IMG/VR virus record: IMGVR_UViG_3300046453_000063
Span: 62,001 to 126,000 of that record
Length of the DNA: 64,000 nucleotides
Direction: 5' to 3' (one strand)
Source: a virus
Position numbers and translations under genes: made by a program. The notes under the pieces were generated by a model that ran no database searches, was not told where the DNA came from, and saw only the letters and a list, made by a program, of their open reading frames with translations. Position 1 is the stretch's first letter. The number at the start of each line of letters is the position of its first letter. Below, one piece after another: positions 37,343 through 45,771 of the stretch.

Positions 37343-39013
37343 TTATTCATCGCTTTTTTTATATTTTTCAAACAATTCGTCATACGCTTTACCAGACGAC
37401 TTAGAATTATCAGCAGGAATTTGATAGCCAAGAGGTCTATCTTGCTTGCTGAAATTAAATTTAACCTTCTTCTTACCAGCCAGAGCAAACAACTTTTCAG
37501 TAATATCATCAATAGAAAGAGTGGAAGATATGTCTCTTACGGGTTTCATTTCATCATCAGTCAATTCAAGAGAGAACTGTTCGAATACATCATTTTCTGC
37601 TGATTGGCGTTCGCTTTGAAGTTTTTCATTCAACTGAGCTTCAAACAAGGTTGCCTTACCTTCAAGTTCAGAATAACTTTCTTGAAGTTTCGTTAATTGG
37701 CCTTGCAGCTCTTCTTTTTCAGTTTCAAACTTTGTAGAAACTTCTTTTTCTTTTGCTGTAACCATGAATTCTGATTTTGCAGAAGAAATAGTATCCGCAA
37801 TTACGTTTACTGAATACTGCATATCACCTTCTGCCAATTGCATGGGTTGATAATCGACTTTATATCTTTGTTTTGATTCAACATCAATTTCAATGGCATC
37901 ACCATTTTCTGAATATGTAAATCCGACCAAAGACCAGTCTTTATCGTCTCTTGCAATAACAACTTTTTCATCTCGTTTATCATCTACATAGTAATAGCGA
38001 GGAGATGTATAAACTTCTCCACAATAAACTTCAGTGATTGTTTCGATACAAGCCAACCATTTACGAAGCTCGCCCTCAAGCTGTTCTGATGTCAGCGAGA
38101 AACTATTTGCCGCTACTGGATCAGCAGGGTGTGGTTCAATGGGTTGAGTTTGTTCAAAAGATTCTTTAATCTTTTCTTCCAATTCTTCAATTGAAAACTC
38201 AGAATAAACAATCTCTTTTTCAACCAACTGTTCTTCTGTTAGACTGTATTTTTCCAACAGAGAAGCAATATTATCAGGCACTTTGTTACCTCCTTCTTGC
38301 GAATCTGGTGCAACATTACTTGCTAAATGTTGCCCGTTATTAATAGAGAATTGTAGCTCTTTTAACATTTCAAAGAATGATTCTTCAAATGTTGATGTGG
38401 AATATTGTTCAAGTTGCGCCATTGGAAAGCACGGAGTTACATTACTTCCTAAAGCGGCAACGGCTTCAAATATAAAGGAGTTTATTTTGTAACATCCTGA
38501 TTCCTTAGAATAACTTCCTTTAACTTCACCGATTTCCATAGACACTTTAGGTTCAATGCCTTGACTCATCCATTCCTGAATTTTTTGTGTAGCTTCATAA
38601 CGTTTCCAAAGATACACATTGTCCACAACTACATAAGTCTTCATATCTGGACTGTCTTCGGTTCCTTCATTTACCTCTTCATATGAAACATTTGCATCGG
38701 AAGAGATTACTCCAATTGGATACGTATCATTTTTGATAGTAAGATTGCCAGATTTATCTGTAGTCAAATATGGGTTGTGGCCTTCGAGATCTCCATCGGC
38801 TCCATCTTTATCCATATCATCAGTGTATTTTGCGACAACTGGGATATTAAAGATAGTCTGTTTAGCTAATTCAAAAGCTTCTTCTGAAATATCTGAATTA
38901 TTTCTGTTTTCTCCAAAAGCAAATACTTTCATTTTTACTTTTAAAAATTGGCTATCATGCTCACGAATATCTTCAAAATTTGCATTGAAAGATAAGTGTT
39001 TATCTTTTTTCAA
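37343..39013 (-). CDS. Capsid maturation protease/scaffold-like protein
   Basis: 556 residues. The N-terminal 200 residues (LKVKMKVFAFGENRNNSDISEEAFELAK, then IPVVAKYTDD..., AVAALGSNVTPCF) match the layout of phage prohead proteases or protease-scaffold fusions. The C-terminal half is charged coiled coil (KFETEKEELQGQLTKLQESYSELEGK), a scaffold-like region, with a basic end. Start is TTG at 39013, 7-8 nt after GGAGGTGA; the frame opens earlier, but the earlier start would put the ribosome site inside the gene. SPbeta YonD occupies this slot. Catalytic residues not assigned. Confidence 0.65.
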   Translation of the reverse strand: MKKDKHLSFNANFEDIREHDSQFLKVKMKVFAFGENRNNSDISEEAFELAKQTIFNIPVVAKYTDDMDKDGADGDLEGHNPYLTTDKSGNLTIKNDTYPIGVISSDANVSYEEVNEGTEDSPDMKTYVVVDNVYLWKRYEATQKIQEWMSQGIEPKVSMEIGEVKGSYSKESGCYKINSFIFEAVAALGSNVTPCFPMAQLEQYSTSTFEESFFEMLKELQFSINNGQHLASNVAPDSQEGGNKVPDNIASLLEKYSLTEEQLVEKEIVYSEFSIEELEEKIKESFEQTQPIEPHPADPVAANSFSLTSEQLEGELRKWLACIETITEVYCGEVYTSPRYYYVDDKRDEKVVIARDDKDWSLVGFTYSENGDAIEIDVESKQRYKVDYQPMQLAEGDMQYSVNVIADTISSAKSEFMVTAKEKEVSTKFETEKEELQGQLTKLQESYSELEGKATLFEAQLNEKLQSERQSAENDVFEQFSLELTDDEMKPVRDISSTLSIDDITEKLFALAGKKKVKFNFSKQDRPLGYQIPADNSKSSGKAYDELFEKYKKSDE

Positions 39014-39042
39014 TTTCTCACCTCCAATCAAGAATAAATTAA

Positions 39043-40554
39043 TTATTCTCTCATGCCGTCTCCATTCGAATCATTTTCAATGGTCTTTTCTTTAGAATCA
39101 GACGCACTCTTATTCTGTGGTCTCCCACCATCGGACGCAGAACCGCTTGCAGTATAGCTAGATGATAATGGAATGAATTTATTTGGCAAATCGAGAATCT
39201 CATTTTCAAGAAATGCATCCATAAACATAGCACTAGGGTCATTGCCCATTGCAGCGTTTATGAGTCTTTTTTCGGGGAATCCAAGTGAGGAGGCTTCTTT
39301 TGCTCTAGCCATAAACTCATCACGATTGAAGATACTGATTTTAGGCATCTCAACTTTAAACATTTTATCGCCAAAGAAACGGCTTAAATATATATTCAGC
39401 CATCGTTCAACTTGATAGAGTATTTTAAAAGACTTCGCCTCATCAACCATAATTGCTTTGGCAAGAGAGGCAGATGTGGTCTTATCATTACTACTAAATA
39501 GCAATTGACTTACGCCCGTATCGGACCAATATTGACTTGTGGCTTCAGCAACCTTATTTCTGTCAACAGAGTCTTTATCGAACGATATGTCCTTAACTTC
39601 CATTGGAGAAGTAATAACACCTACCTGCATAGGAACATTACTTTGAATGTTCTCATGAAAAGTCTGTGCAAAGTCAGGCGTAATTAAAAACTCATTTTCA
39701 GTTCCGCTTTTCTCATTGATGGGAATCTTTTGAAATAGTAATTTATAATTTCCCATCTCGGCTTCAGACTTATCAAGTTGTTTGAAATCATTGATATTTA
39801 AAGCAGATTCAAAAGAAGAGACGTTCGGGGGGAGGAAGTACCAGTTTGATTCGTCCGTTTTTATACAAATTACATTTTCAGACTTTAGCGGATACCAATA
39901 AGTCGAACGTTTATTCTTGATATTTGAACTATTATCTTTGTATGCATCCCTGAACTCTTGCGGGAACATAGCTAAGCGTTCGGGATATGTATAAAAATAC
40001 ACAAGATTGAAACTAATGAAATACATCCCACGTTCAAAATATGTGATCTTGCAATAATCAGGATCTAATTGTTGAAAGAAGAAGTCACTATTATCTTGAT
40101 GGACATAGCCACAATAAATACCATCTCGATAAACAGATTCCAATATCTTAGAAAACTCATGACGAATGTTCATCTTCTCAACAAAGCTAACAAATTGATA
40201 ATATTTATTCTCATATTCTTTCTTCTTAATTTTCTTTGGGTTCTGGCTGACTGGCTTGATGAGAAAATCAAGAGTAAGAATAGAAGAGAGGTAGTTGACC
40301 AACATATTGTATTGAGGAGATGCATTGTAGAGGAATTTGCTTATACGTCTGAGCTGTTTCTGATTTGCATCTAACTCAGGAGCAAGTATATATCTTCGCA
40401 GATCTTCTCTCGTAAACGTACCGATTAGTTTTTCTTGGGTACGATACGGATAAGTGGAGAGATCAATGAGTTGTAACTTTTGAAAAGTCTCAGCATAATG
40501 AGCGTGTTTTTGTTCAAGAGCTTCCTCTTTTGTTAATTGCTTTTCTTCTGGCAT
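39043..40554 (-). CDS. Portal protein
   Basis: 503 residues. Helical wing and stem pattern, with RRISKFLYNASPQYNMLVNYLSSILTLD near the N-terminus, a tunnel-loop-like SDTGVSQLLFSSNDKTTSASLAKAI segment (about 345-370), and a disordered Ser/Asp-rich C-terminus. It lies directly downstream of the large terminase and before the scaffold, the standard place. The length is nearly that of SPbeta YonE. Confidence 0.78.
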   Translation of the reverse strand: MPEEKQLTKEEALEQKHAHYAETFQKLQLIDLSTYPYRTQEKLIGTFTREDLRRYILAPELDANQKQLRRISKFLYNASPQYNMLVNYLSSILTLDFLIKPVSQNPKKIKKKEYENKYYQFVSFVEKMNIRHEFSKILESVYRDGIYCGYVHQDNSDFFFQQLDPDYCKITYFERGMYFISFNLVYFYTYPERLAMFPQEFRDAYKDNSSNIKNKRSTYWYPLKSENVICIKTDESNWYFLPPNVSSFESALNINDFKQLDKSEAEMGNYKLLFQKIPINEKSGTENEFLITPDFAQTFHENIQSNVPMQVGVITSPMEVKDISFDKDSVDRNKVAEATSQYWSDTGVSQLLFSSNDKTTSASLAKAIMVDEAKSFKILYQVERWLNIYLSRFFGDKMFKVEMPKISIFNRDEFMARAKEASSLGFPEKRLINAAMGNDPSAMFMDAFLENEILDLPNKFIPLSSSYTASGSASDGGRPQNKSASDSKEKTIENDSNGDGMRE

Positions 40555-40613
40555 TTAGTATTGTCACCGCCTTTATGCCGATAGTGGGTGGAGAGAGGGG
40601 GAGTGTTTTAATA

Positions 40614-42362
40614 TTAACCGTAAACATTTGGTTTTTTCATGAAGAAGAAGTCCATAGGATTATAGGTATTTTTATCTTTTAAACGATCCTCGAAGTTTTT
40701 GATGTACCAAAGACCCATTGCTAAGGCTGAATATCTATCCTTATCAACTCTTTTAGTGAGTTGTTCAATGGTGTATTTACCATTGGCATTTTGCTTGAGT
40801 TTTAGATTAGCTACTTCTTCAATTAGTAAATCTGTTTGAATAAATGGATACATCTTTTTTGCGTATTCACTATCATTTATGTCATAATTATTGTCAGAAT
40901 TTTTCATCAACAACTGCAACTTAGATGATTCAATAGCATCAATAAAATTAATAATAATATCATTGTTAATTCCCTGAGCCGTTAGTGCATACACCAGCTT
41001 TGGTGATTTTGTAATTTCTGGTTGATCATCCGTATTTATAGTATCCCAACAACCTAGGCTATCACCAGTTGCAGGATCAAAGACATCTTTTAGCAGTTCA
41101 TCTCTAAGACCAGAACCAACCCCATTTACGTCAACAACAACCATTTTTGCATTGTATAGATTTCTAATTCTTTTAACCTCTATACCTTGACCCGTAAAAT
41201 TAAGTCCATTTGGAAGATTTATTAGATTAACCAAGGATAATCTTACGATTCTTTCTTCTTTGTTTCTTTTTATTTTTATTACTGCAATAGATGACTGGTT
41301 GTTGTTTTGCGATGAACTTCTTGCTACGTCTACGCCCAAAACATACTCACTTTTTCCATCACCTTTTAATTCTGGCTGTGATAATGTTCTTAGATCAATT
41401 ACTTTATTTATATTGACTAAGGCTGAATCACTAGCGCCAACCCATTTGCTTTCATAGTTCATGGCGAAGAATGTAGGAGATAATTTAGATTTCTTTTCTA
41501 GTAATGAGGATTTTGGTTCTCCTCTACCGTAGTTAACGGCGAGTTGCCAATCAGATCCCATAACTATTTTTCCTTTTAATTCCGCCATTTCATCAATCAT
41601 CAAGATATTTCTCTCGAATTCGTCCGAACCCCTAAACCCCGATGTAGTCATGAAGTTAATTTGTCCATTAAGTTCTTCAGGATTAATCAAAGCCTCTTTG
41701 CCAATGGTTCTGCGAGGAACGTTCACGATTGGCTCCAATACGTCTTGAAATAACATGTTGTTCAATAGATTTGATTCTTCGCAGTTTAGACGTTTTCGTC
41801 TAGCTCCTTTTGAACTTTGAGCATTAGCCATAACATCTAATCGTCCACCAGATGTAAAAACTATTTCAACTTTATCTGTTGAAAATTGAGGTTTACCAGA
41901 TATCTCGTTTTGAATTAAGGGGTAGAATTTTAGAATTTCTCTAAACTTTTCATCAACTAGTTTTGCTGCATTCTCACGTGTTTGTGCCGTCATTGTTATT
42001 TCGATGTCAGGGTGGAAAATTGCAGCATGGACCATTCCCATCACTTCGAGCAAGGTCTTGCCGTAACCTCTGGGGAATACCATGTAGTTAGATATAAATC
42101 TAGCAACAGAACGAAGATATACCCTCTGGTCTAAATCAAGACGAATACCTCCCGTTGATGGGGTAATCAAATCCCACCATAAATCCGGGAAAAATCTAGC
42201 CCACGAAACAAAGTCAATATATTTGTCTAAATTCTTGGTAAAACTATCCGATTCATCTATCCCTCGTGCAGCCACAGTCGGATTAAAGTTTGGGTTTCTG
42301 GTATCATGTCTATTTTTTGTATGTTTGTTGTTATCTGACTGATGATTTGAATGAGAAGCCAT
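40614..42362 (-). CDS. terL: Terminase large subunit
   Basis: 582 residues. ATPase: FPRGYGKTLLE (96-106) is the Walker A-like P-loop, ITMTAQTRENA is the following strand-helix, and RKRLNCEESNLL is the Walker B/coupling region. The nuclease domain begins with the YVLGVDVARSS Asp, continues to MVVVDVNGVGSGL, and includes a late Asp-rich segment (TKRVDKDRYSALAMGLWY). It drives DNA packaging into proheads through the portal. Its ATG overlaps the end of the upstream gene (TAATGG). SPbeta YonF equivalent. Confidence 0.88.
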   Translation of the reverse strand: MASHSNHQSDNNKHTKNRHDTRNPNFNPTVAARGIDESDSFTKNLDKYIDFVSWARFFPDLWWDLITPSTGGIRLDLDQRVYLRSVARFISNYMVFPRGYGKTLLEVMGMVHAAIFHPDIEITMTAQTRENAAKLVDEKFREILKFYPLIQNEISGKPQFSTDKVEIVFTSGGRLDVMANAQSSKGARRKRLNCEESNLLNNMLFQDVLEPIVNVPRRTIGKEALINPEELNGQINFMTTSGFRGSDEFERNILMIDEMAELKGKIVMGSDWQLAVNYGRGEPKSSLLEKKSKLSPTFFAMNYESKWVGASDSALVNINKVIDLRTLSQPELKGDGKSEYVLGVDVARSSSQNNNQSSIAVIKIKRNKEERIVRLSLVNLINLPNGLNFTGQGIEVKRIRNLYNAKMVVVDVNGVGSGLRDELLKDVFDPATGDSLGCWDTINTDDQPEITKSPKLVYALTAQGINNDIIINFIDAIESSKLQLLMKNSDNNYDINDSEYAKKMYPFIQTDLLIEEVANLKLKQNANGKYTIEQLTKRVDKDRYSALAMGLWYIKNFEDRLKDKNTYNPMDFFFMKKPNVYG

Positions 42363-43279
42363 TATTCATCACCATCTTCAGACAATGATTGTTCGTATTC
42401 TTTCTTTCTCACTTCATAAAACTGATATATCTCCTCGTATTCAACGAGAGGAAGTCCTTTTAGGTCTCTGATATAGTTTACATAGCACCAAAGAGTGAAG
42501 TCGGCCTTGTCTTGAGGTCTTTCTTTAAACCTTGGCAAGATGGTGACAATATCAACGGCTTGTTCAACCGATCTAACTAATTGTCCAAAGGTATCTAATC
42601 CATCTGATAGGTCTGATTTAGACAATTGTGATGGGTTAATCTTTGCAGCGGTAGCAGCATCTTTGGCAAGTGTACCCCATTCTTTAGCAGCCTTAGAATC
42701 ATTGCTTGCTGTTGCAAGCTCTTCTTTTGCTCTGTATCTTATATAAGTGAGTAGCGCCTCAGTATGCATCGCTGTTTTTTCTTGATAGTTATTCTTGAGC
42801 ATATTATATTTTCTTTCAAAAGAAATATACTCTTCCTCTGAATATCCATATCCCCATTTATCTATTAGTTCATCGGTTATAATAAATCCATCTTTTTTTT
42901 TATTGAATGTCGGAATGATATCTTCGGATATGTCTTGTTTTTTGTTCTCAAAAGAACTATCTTTCCATGTCATATTCTTATATTGCTGCATGCCGATATT
43001 CTTCATGTATTTTCCAAATATATTCTCGGGGTTTTCGTTTACCGATGTAGTATATATATCATATATGTAGGGCTTATCTATTTGTCTTAAAACTTCTTGT
43101 AATGAAACCTCTGGTTTGCGGAGATCAAACATTTCAGACAAACAAATTTTACACACTGGCACTTTCTTATCTGAATGAAGAGATGAATAACTAATATAAT
43201 AGTCTCTTAAATATTTTTCTTTTTGACACTTTAAACAAACCTTTTTATCCTGAACTTCCTTAACCTTTTTCATAGCCAT
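42362..43279 (-). CDS. Putative terminase small subunit with N-terminal zinc finger
   Basis: 305 residues. The N-terminus has a CxxC...CxxC zinc site (VCLKCQKEKYLRDYY, VCKICLSEM), which fits DNA binding. The rest is helical. Translational coupling to terL and its position immediately upstream make a DNA-recognition subunit of the packaging motor likely. It is larger than most small terminases and no family was recognised directly, so the call rests on context. Confidence 0.55.
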   Translation of the reverse strand: MAMKKVKEVQDKKVCLKCQKEKYLRDYYISYSSLHSDKKVPVCKICLSEMFDLRKPEVSLQEVLRQIDKPYIYDIYTTSVNENPENIFGKYMKNIGMQQYKNMTWKDSSFENKKQDISEDIIPTFNKKKDGFIITDELIDKWGYGYSEEEYISFERKYNMLKNNYQEKTAMHTEALLTYIRYRAKEELATASNDSKAAKEWGTLAKDAATAAKINPSQLSKSDLSDGLDTFGQLVRSVEQAVDIVTILPRFKERPQDKADFTLWCYVNYIRDLKGLPLVEYEEIYQFYEVRKKEYEQSLSEDGDE

Positions 43280-43300
43280 TCCTTCACCTTCTCCACATGA

Positions 43301-44176
43301 CTATTTATCGAAATTAGATTTTCTTATTGCCTTGAGTTTTCCATACTCATAAAATTCAGACATGCTAGAAGAATTTACTAACAAATTGTCAATATCAAAA
43401 CATATCCAACTTGACCCGGAATTTAGAAAATCAACAGCATATTCATATATTTCTTTTACCTTGTGTTTTGTTGGTAGATAGTCTTTTTTACTGACCACTC
43501 TTATTTCCTTCCAGCCTCTGCGATTCAAGGCATACCATCTTGCTTTTTCATACTTTTCAAAATCTTCTCTTGACTTTTCTCCTCTTTTAACATTTAAATC
43601 ATGACCGCTGCCGTCAAACTCTAAGTATATTTTTTGTTCTGGGAAAGCAACATCAAGAGATAAGGTATGTACTGGGTAATTTAATATACCACCAATAGAA
43701 CTTTGTATATATTTTTGTTGGCATGATACTGGCGCACTGCCGTTTTCAAATAAAGTTTTTCTTCTTTTTATAGCAGCGCAAGTTTGACATCTGCCACCAA
43801 TTTTAAAACTATCATAAGAAATTTCATCTATCTTTCCGCATTCACATATATACTTCATTTTACATCTTGCGTTAATATAGTCTTTTTCATCTATTAGCAA
43901 TTTACAGTTTCCGTCTAAAAATTCTTTTTCTAAGTATTCAAAAGGAAGTCGTAATTGTATTGATTGGTTTTCATATTTACACTTAATACATCTTTTGCCA
44001 CACTTGAATTTATCAAAACAAATTTCTGCTTCCCTATTACAAATACATATATATTTCATCTTTGTTTTTGCGTTTTTATATTCTGTATCTAATAACTTAC
44101 ATCCATTATCTTCAAAATACTTTTTAACATCTTCATACTGTAATCTTCTTGTACACCACGTATTGTCCTTATTCAT
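43301..44176 (-). CDS. EDxHD/Vsr-like homing endonuclease (paralogue of the 30.2-31.4 kb gene)
   Basis: 291 residues. Two N-terminal zinc-ribbon repeats (YICICNREAEICFDKFKCGKRCIKC and YICECGKIDEISYDSFKIGGRC) lead into APVSCQQKYIQSSIGG, LSLDVAFPEQKIYLEFDGSGHD and RRGWKEIRVVSKKDYLP, the nuclease core shared with the gene at 30.2 kb. A stop occurs in frame just upstream, fixing the ATG as the earliest start. Inserted between the small terminase-like gene and a 324-bp structured intergenic region. Confidence 0.8.
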   Translation of the reverse strand: MNKDNTWCTRRLQYEDVKKYFEDNGCKLLDTEYKNAKTKMKYICICNREAEICFDKFKCGKRCIKCKYENQSIQLRLPFEYLEKEFLDGNCKLLIDEKDYINARCKMKYICECGKIDEISYDSFKIGGRCQTCAAIKRRKTLFENGSAPVSCQQKYIQSSIGGILNYPVHTLSLDVAFPEQKIYLEFDGSGHDLNVKRGEKSREDFEKYEKARWYALNRRGWKEIRVVSKKDYLPTKHKVKEIYEYAVDFLNSGSSWICFDIDNLLVNSSSMSEFYEYGKLKAIRKSNFDK

Positions 44177-44224
44177 AAACCATCACATTCCTCACAATAT
44201 AATATCCTCACTTAATTTAAAAAT

Positions 44225-44285
44225 GACATGAGAAGATGAGTGAGGTCACCATTCACTTAGATAGCTAGTCTAAGAGTCTCATGTC
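44225..44285 (-). ncRNA. Three-way-junction RNA-like structure
   Basis: A perfect 9-bp outer stem (GACATGAGA at 44225-44233 with TCTCATGTC at 44277-44285) encloses two hairpins: AGTGA/TCACT (44239-44257) and a perfect 6-bp CTTAGA/TCTAAG stem (44256-44274, sharing an edge). Strand is uncertain; minus is assumed from the neighbours. No known family was recognised; it is not a tRNA. Confidence 0.4.
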
Positions 44286-44357
44286 GTAAAAAATCACTAT
44301 TAATAACTCAAAAAACCGAATAAAACTCCCATTTCACAACACTTCAAAAAGTAAAAC

Positions 44358-44427
44358 TTAAATGAGGATAGCGGGGGAGTGTCCACTGTTTAATGCAAAC
44401 CCTTGTAGCAGGGGCATCCTCATTTAA
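44358..44427 (-). ncRNA. Compact structured element closed by a 12-bp stem
   Basis: TTAAATGAGGAT and ATCCTCATTTAA form a perfect 12-bp stem around 46 nt that include CCCCTGCTACAAGGG (a hairpin on the minus strand) and GTGGACACTCCC. A similar CCCCTG-ACAAGGG hairpin occurs in the structured region at 48.6 kb. It lies between a terminator and a homing endonuclease. Confidence 0.42.
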
Positions 44428-44441
44428 AAAATAAGAACAAT

Positions 44442-44472
44442 AAAAAGGGCGATTCTAGATTAGCAATCGTCC
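44442..44472 (-). terminator. Terminator after the 123-residue gene
   Basis: GGACGATT and AATCGCCC (7 of 8 paired) followed by TTTTTA on the minus strand, 29 bp after the stop. Confidence 0.7.
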
Positions 44473-44500
44473 AAGGATTTCTTCTTATTTTTACAATAAA

Positions 44501-44872
44501 TTAAACGTAATCATCGTCTTCTCCGTCACCATCAACAAGTTCGATCTCGAATGTGTACCCGTCATTCATAGCATCAATATCCATTTGTAGCATATCAACT
44601 TCCATAGTCAATTTATCTAGTCTCTCAGCAAGCGCTCCATGACTAGAGGCATGACCCCAAAGCTTCATTAATTCAAATTTCAATTCATCTTTAGTTTTTG
44701 CTTTGCACAATACTTCAACATAATTATCCAGAACTAGATTGAGATTAATTTTCATATTCGGAACAATAATTACATTTGTATCTGTAGCAATGTCCTCATC
44801 AGACAGAAAGGTAGAAGGGAGGTCTCGCGGATCTCCATCGGGATTGGTATTCCAGTATTCATCCTCAGTAAT
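44501..44872 (-). CDS. 123-residue acidic protein, apparent AUU start
   Basis: The first ATG in frame (44755) has no ribosome site. The frame stays open upstream to a TAG at 44902, and GGGGAGG lies exactly 8 nt before an in-frame ATT at 44872, so the protein most likely begins there (ITEDEYWNTNPDGDPRD..., with Met as first residue). There is no ATG, GTG or TTG between. The protein is acidic, with a coiled-coil middle (LDKLTMEVDMLQMDIDAM) and an Asp/Glu-rich end. No family recognised. It is followed by a terminator. Confidence 0.62.
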   Translation of the reverse strand: MTEDEYWNTNPDGDPRDLPSTFLSDEDIATDTNVIIVPNMKINLNLVLDNYVEVLCKAKTKDELKFELMKLWGHASSHGALAERLDKLTMEVDMLQMDIDAMNDGYTFEIELVDGDGEDDDYV

Positions 44873-44959
44873 TTTAAACGCCTCCCCTAAGTAAGATATC
44901 TAGTTGACTATGTATAATTGGTGTATAATTATATTGATATGTCTATGTATATTCATACT

Positions 44960-45697
44960 TTAAACCTGATAATTCATTAACGCTTCGTACAATTTGTCTG
45001 GAATTCTATTATGATATGTATTAGCCACATCTTTAATTAAATTTTCTTTATATTTCTTATATACCATATGTGCTTCGAGTGGCGTGTCGTATATTCCCAA
45101 ATAAACCCGTTTTCCGTTTTTGTTACAACTTGCCTCATACTTATTGAACTTTTTATGATAAGTTACTCCTAGTGGCGAACTTCCACTATCTATTCTTGTT
45201 CTGCCATTAATCAGCATATTTATTGAACTTGGAGCAATTATACATAACTCTGCCGAATATGTTTTATTTTCTCTAAATAAAATATCTTTATCTAACATCA
45301 TGACTTCATTGTTAACTTGATAATAATTATCCGTATACCATCTTGCGAAATTTTGGTAGTTGTGCCAATCTGATGAGACATTGCATTCAGAATATGATAA
45401 ATCTCTTGCACGATTCTTATTAGTACCGTAACATCTTTCTATCATTCCGCGCCAAATGTTGTGAGCTTTATCATTGGAGTCAAATTCTCCACATCCCATA
45501 AAACCAACATTACATAAACTTGGTGCGTATGGGTTTGTAACTCCACCTCGTTTGAAGTTCCCATATCGCACATTTTGTTTAATAAATCCATCATCAAATT
45601 CAACACTAATATTATTCTCGCTTATGTATGATACTATTTTCATCTTCTGTCCGCTATTTGTATAAGATATTTCACCAATGCGATTAGTTTTTTTAAT
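44960..45697 (-). CDS. HNH-AP2 homing endonuclease, apparent AUU start
   Basis: 245 residues when started at the ATT at 45697, exactly 8 nt after AGGAGG. The extra 18 residues (KKTNRIGEISYTNSGQK, then MKIVSY) match the usual start of phage HNH-AP2 proteins (NRxGExxxNxxGxKM), so the downstream ATG at 45643 would cut a conserved segment. The middle has NIWRGMIERCY and WHNYQNFARWY, the HNH-type core of this family. GVTYHKKFNKYEASCNKNG...LGIYDTPLEAHMVY is an AP2 DNA-binding domain. Free-standing homing nuclease. Confidence 0.82.
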   Translation of the reverse strand: MKKTNRIGEISYTNSGQKMKIVSYISENNISVEFDDGFIKQNVRYGNFKRGGVTNPYAPSLCNVGFMGCGEFDSNDKAHNIWRGMIERCYGTNKNRARDLSYSECNVSSDWHNYQNFARWYTDNYYQVNNEVMMLDKDILFRENKTYSAELCIIAPSSINMLINGRTRIDSGSSPLGVTYHKKFNKYEASCNKNGKRVYLGIYDTPLEAHMVYKKYKENLIKDVANTYHNRIPDKLYEALMNYQV

Positions 45698-45771
45698 AAT
45701 TGCGTCCTCCTAAACAATTATTGATATAGGAGGGCAGTGGGAGTGTACCCCACAATGAGTCACCCAAAAAT

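Larger units (their letters stand above)
44177..44500. other. 324-bp intergenic region with a terminator and two RNA-like folds
   Basis: From right to left: a minus-strand terminator, a 12-bp stem enclosing 46 nt with inner hairpins (44358-44427), then a three-stem junction (44225-44285). No convincing gene. See the separate entries. Confidence 0.6.

Noticed and set aside
44177-44500. Group I intron around the EDxHD endonuclease
   Set aside because: No recognisable P3-P7 core and no split host gene on either side; kept only as unexplained structure.
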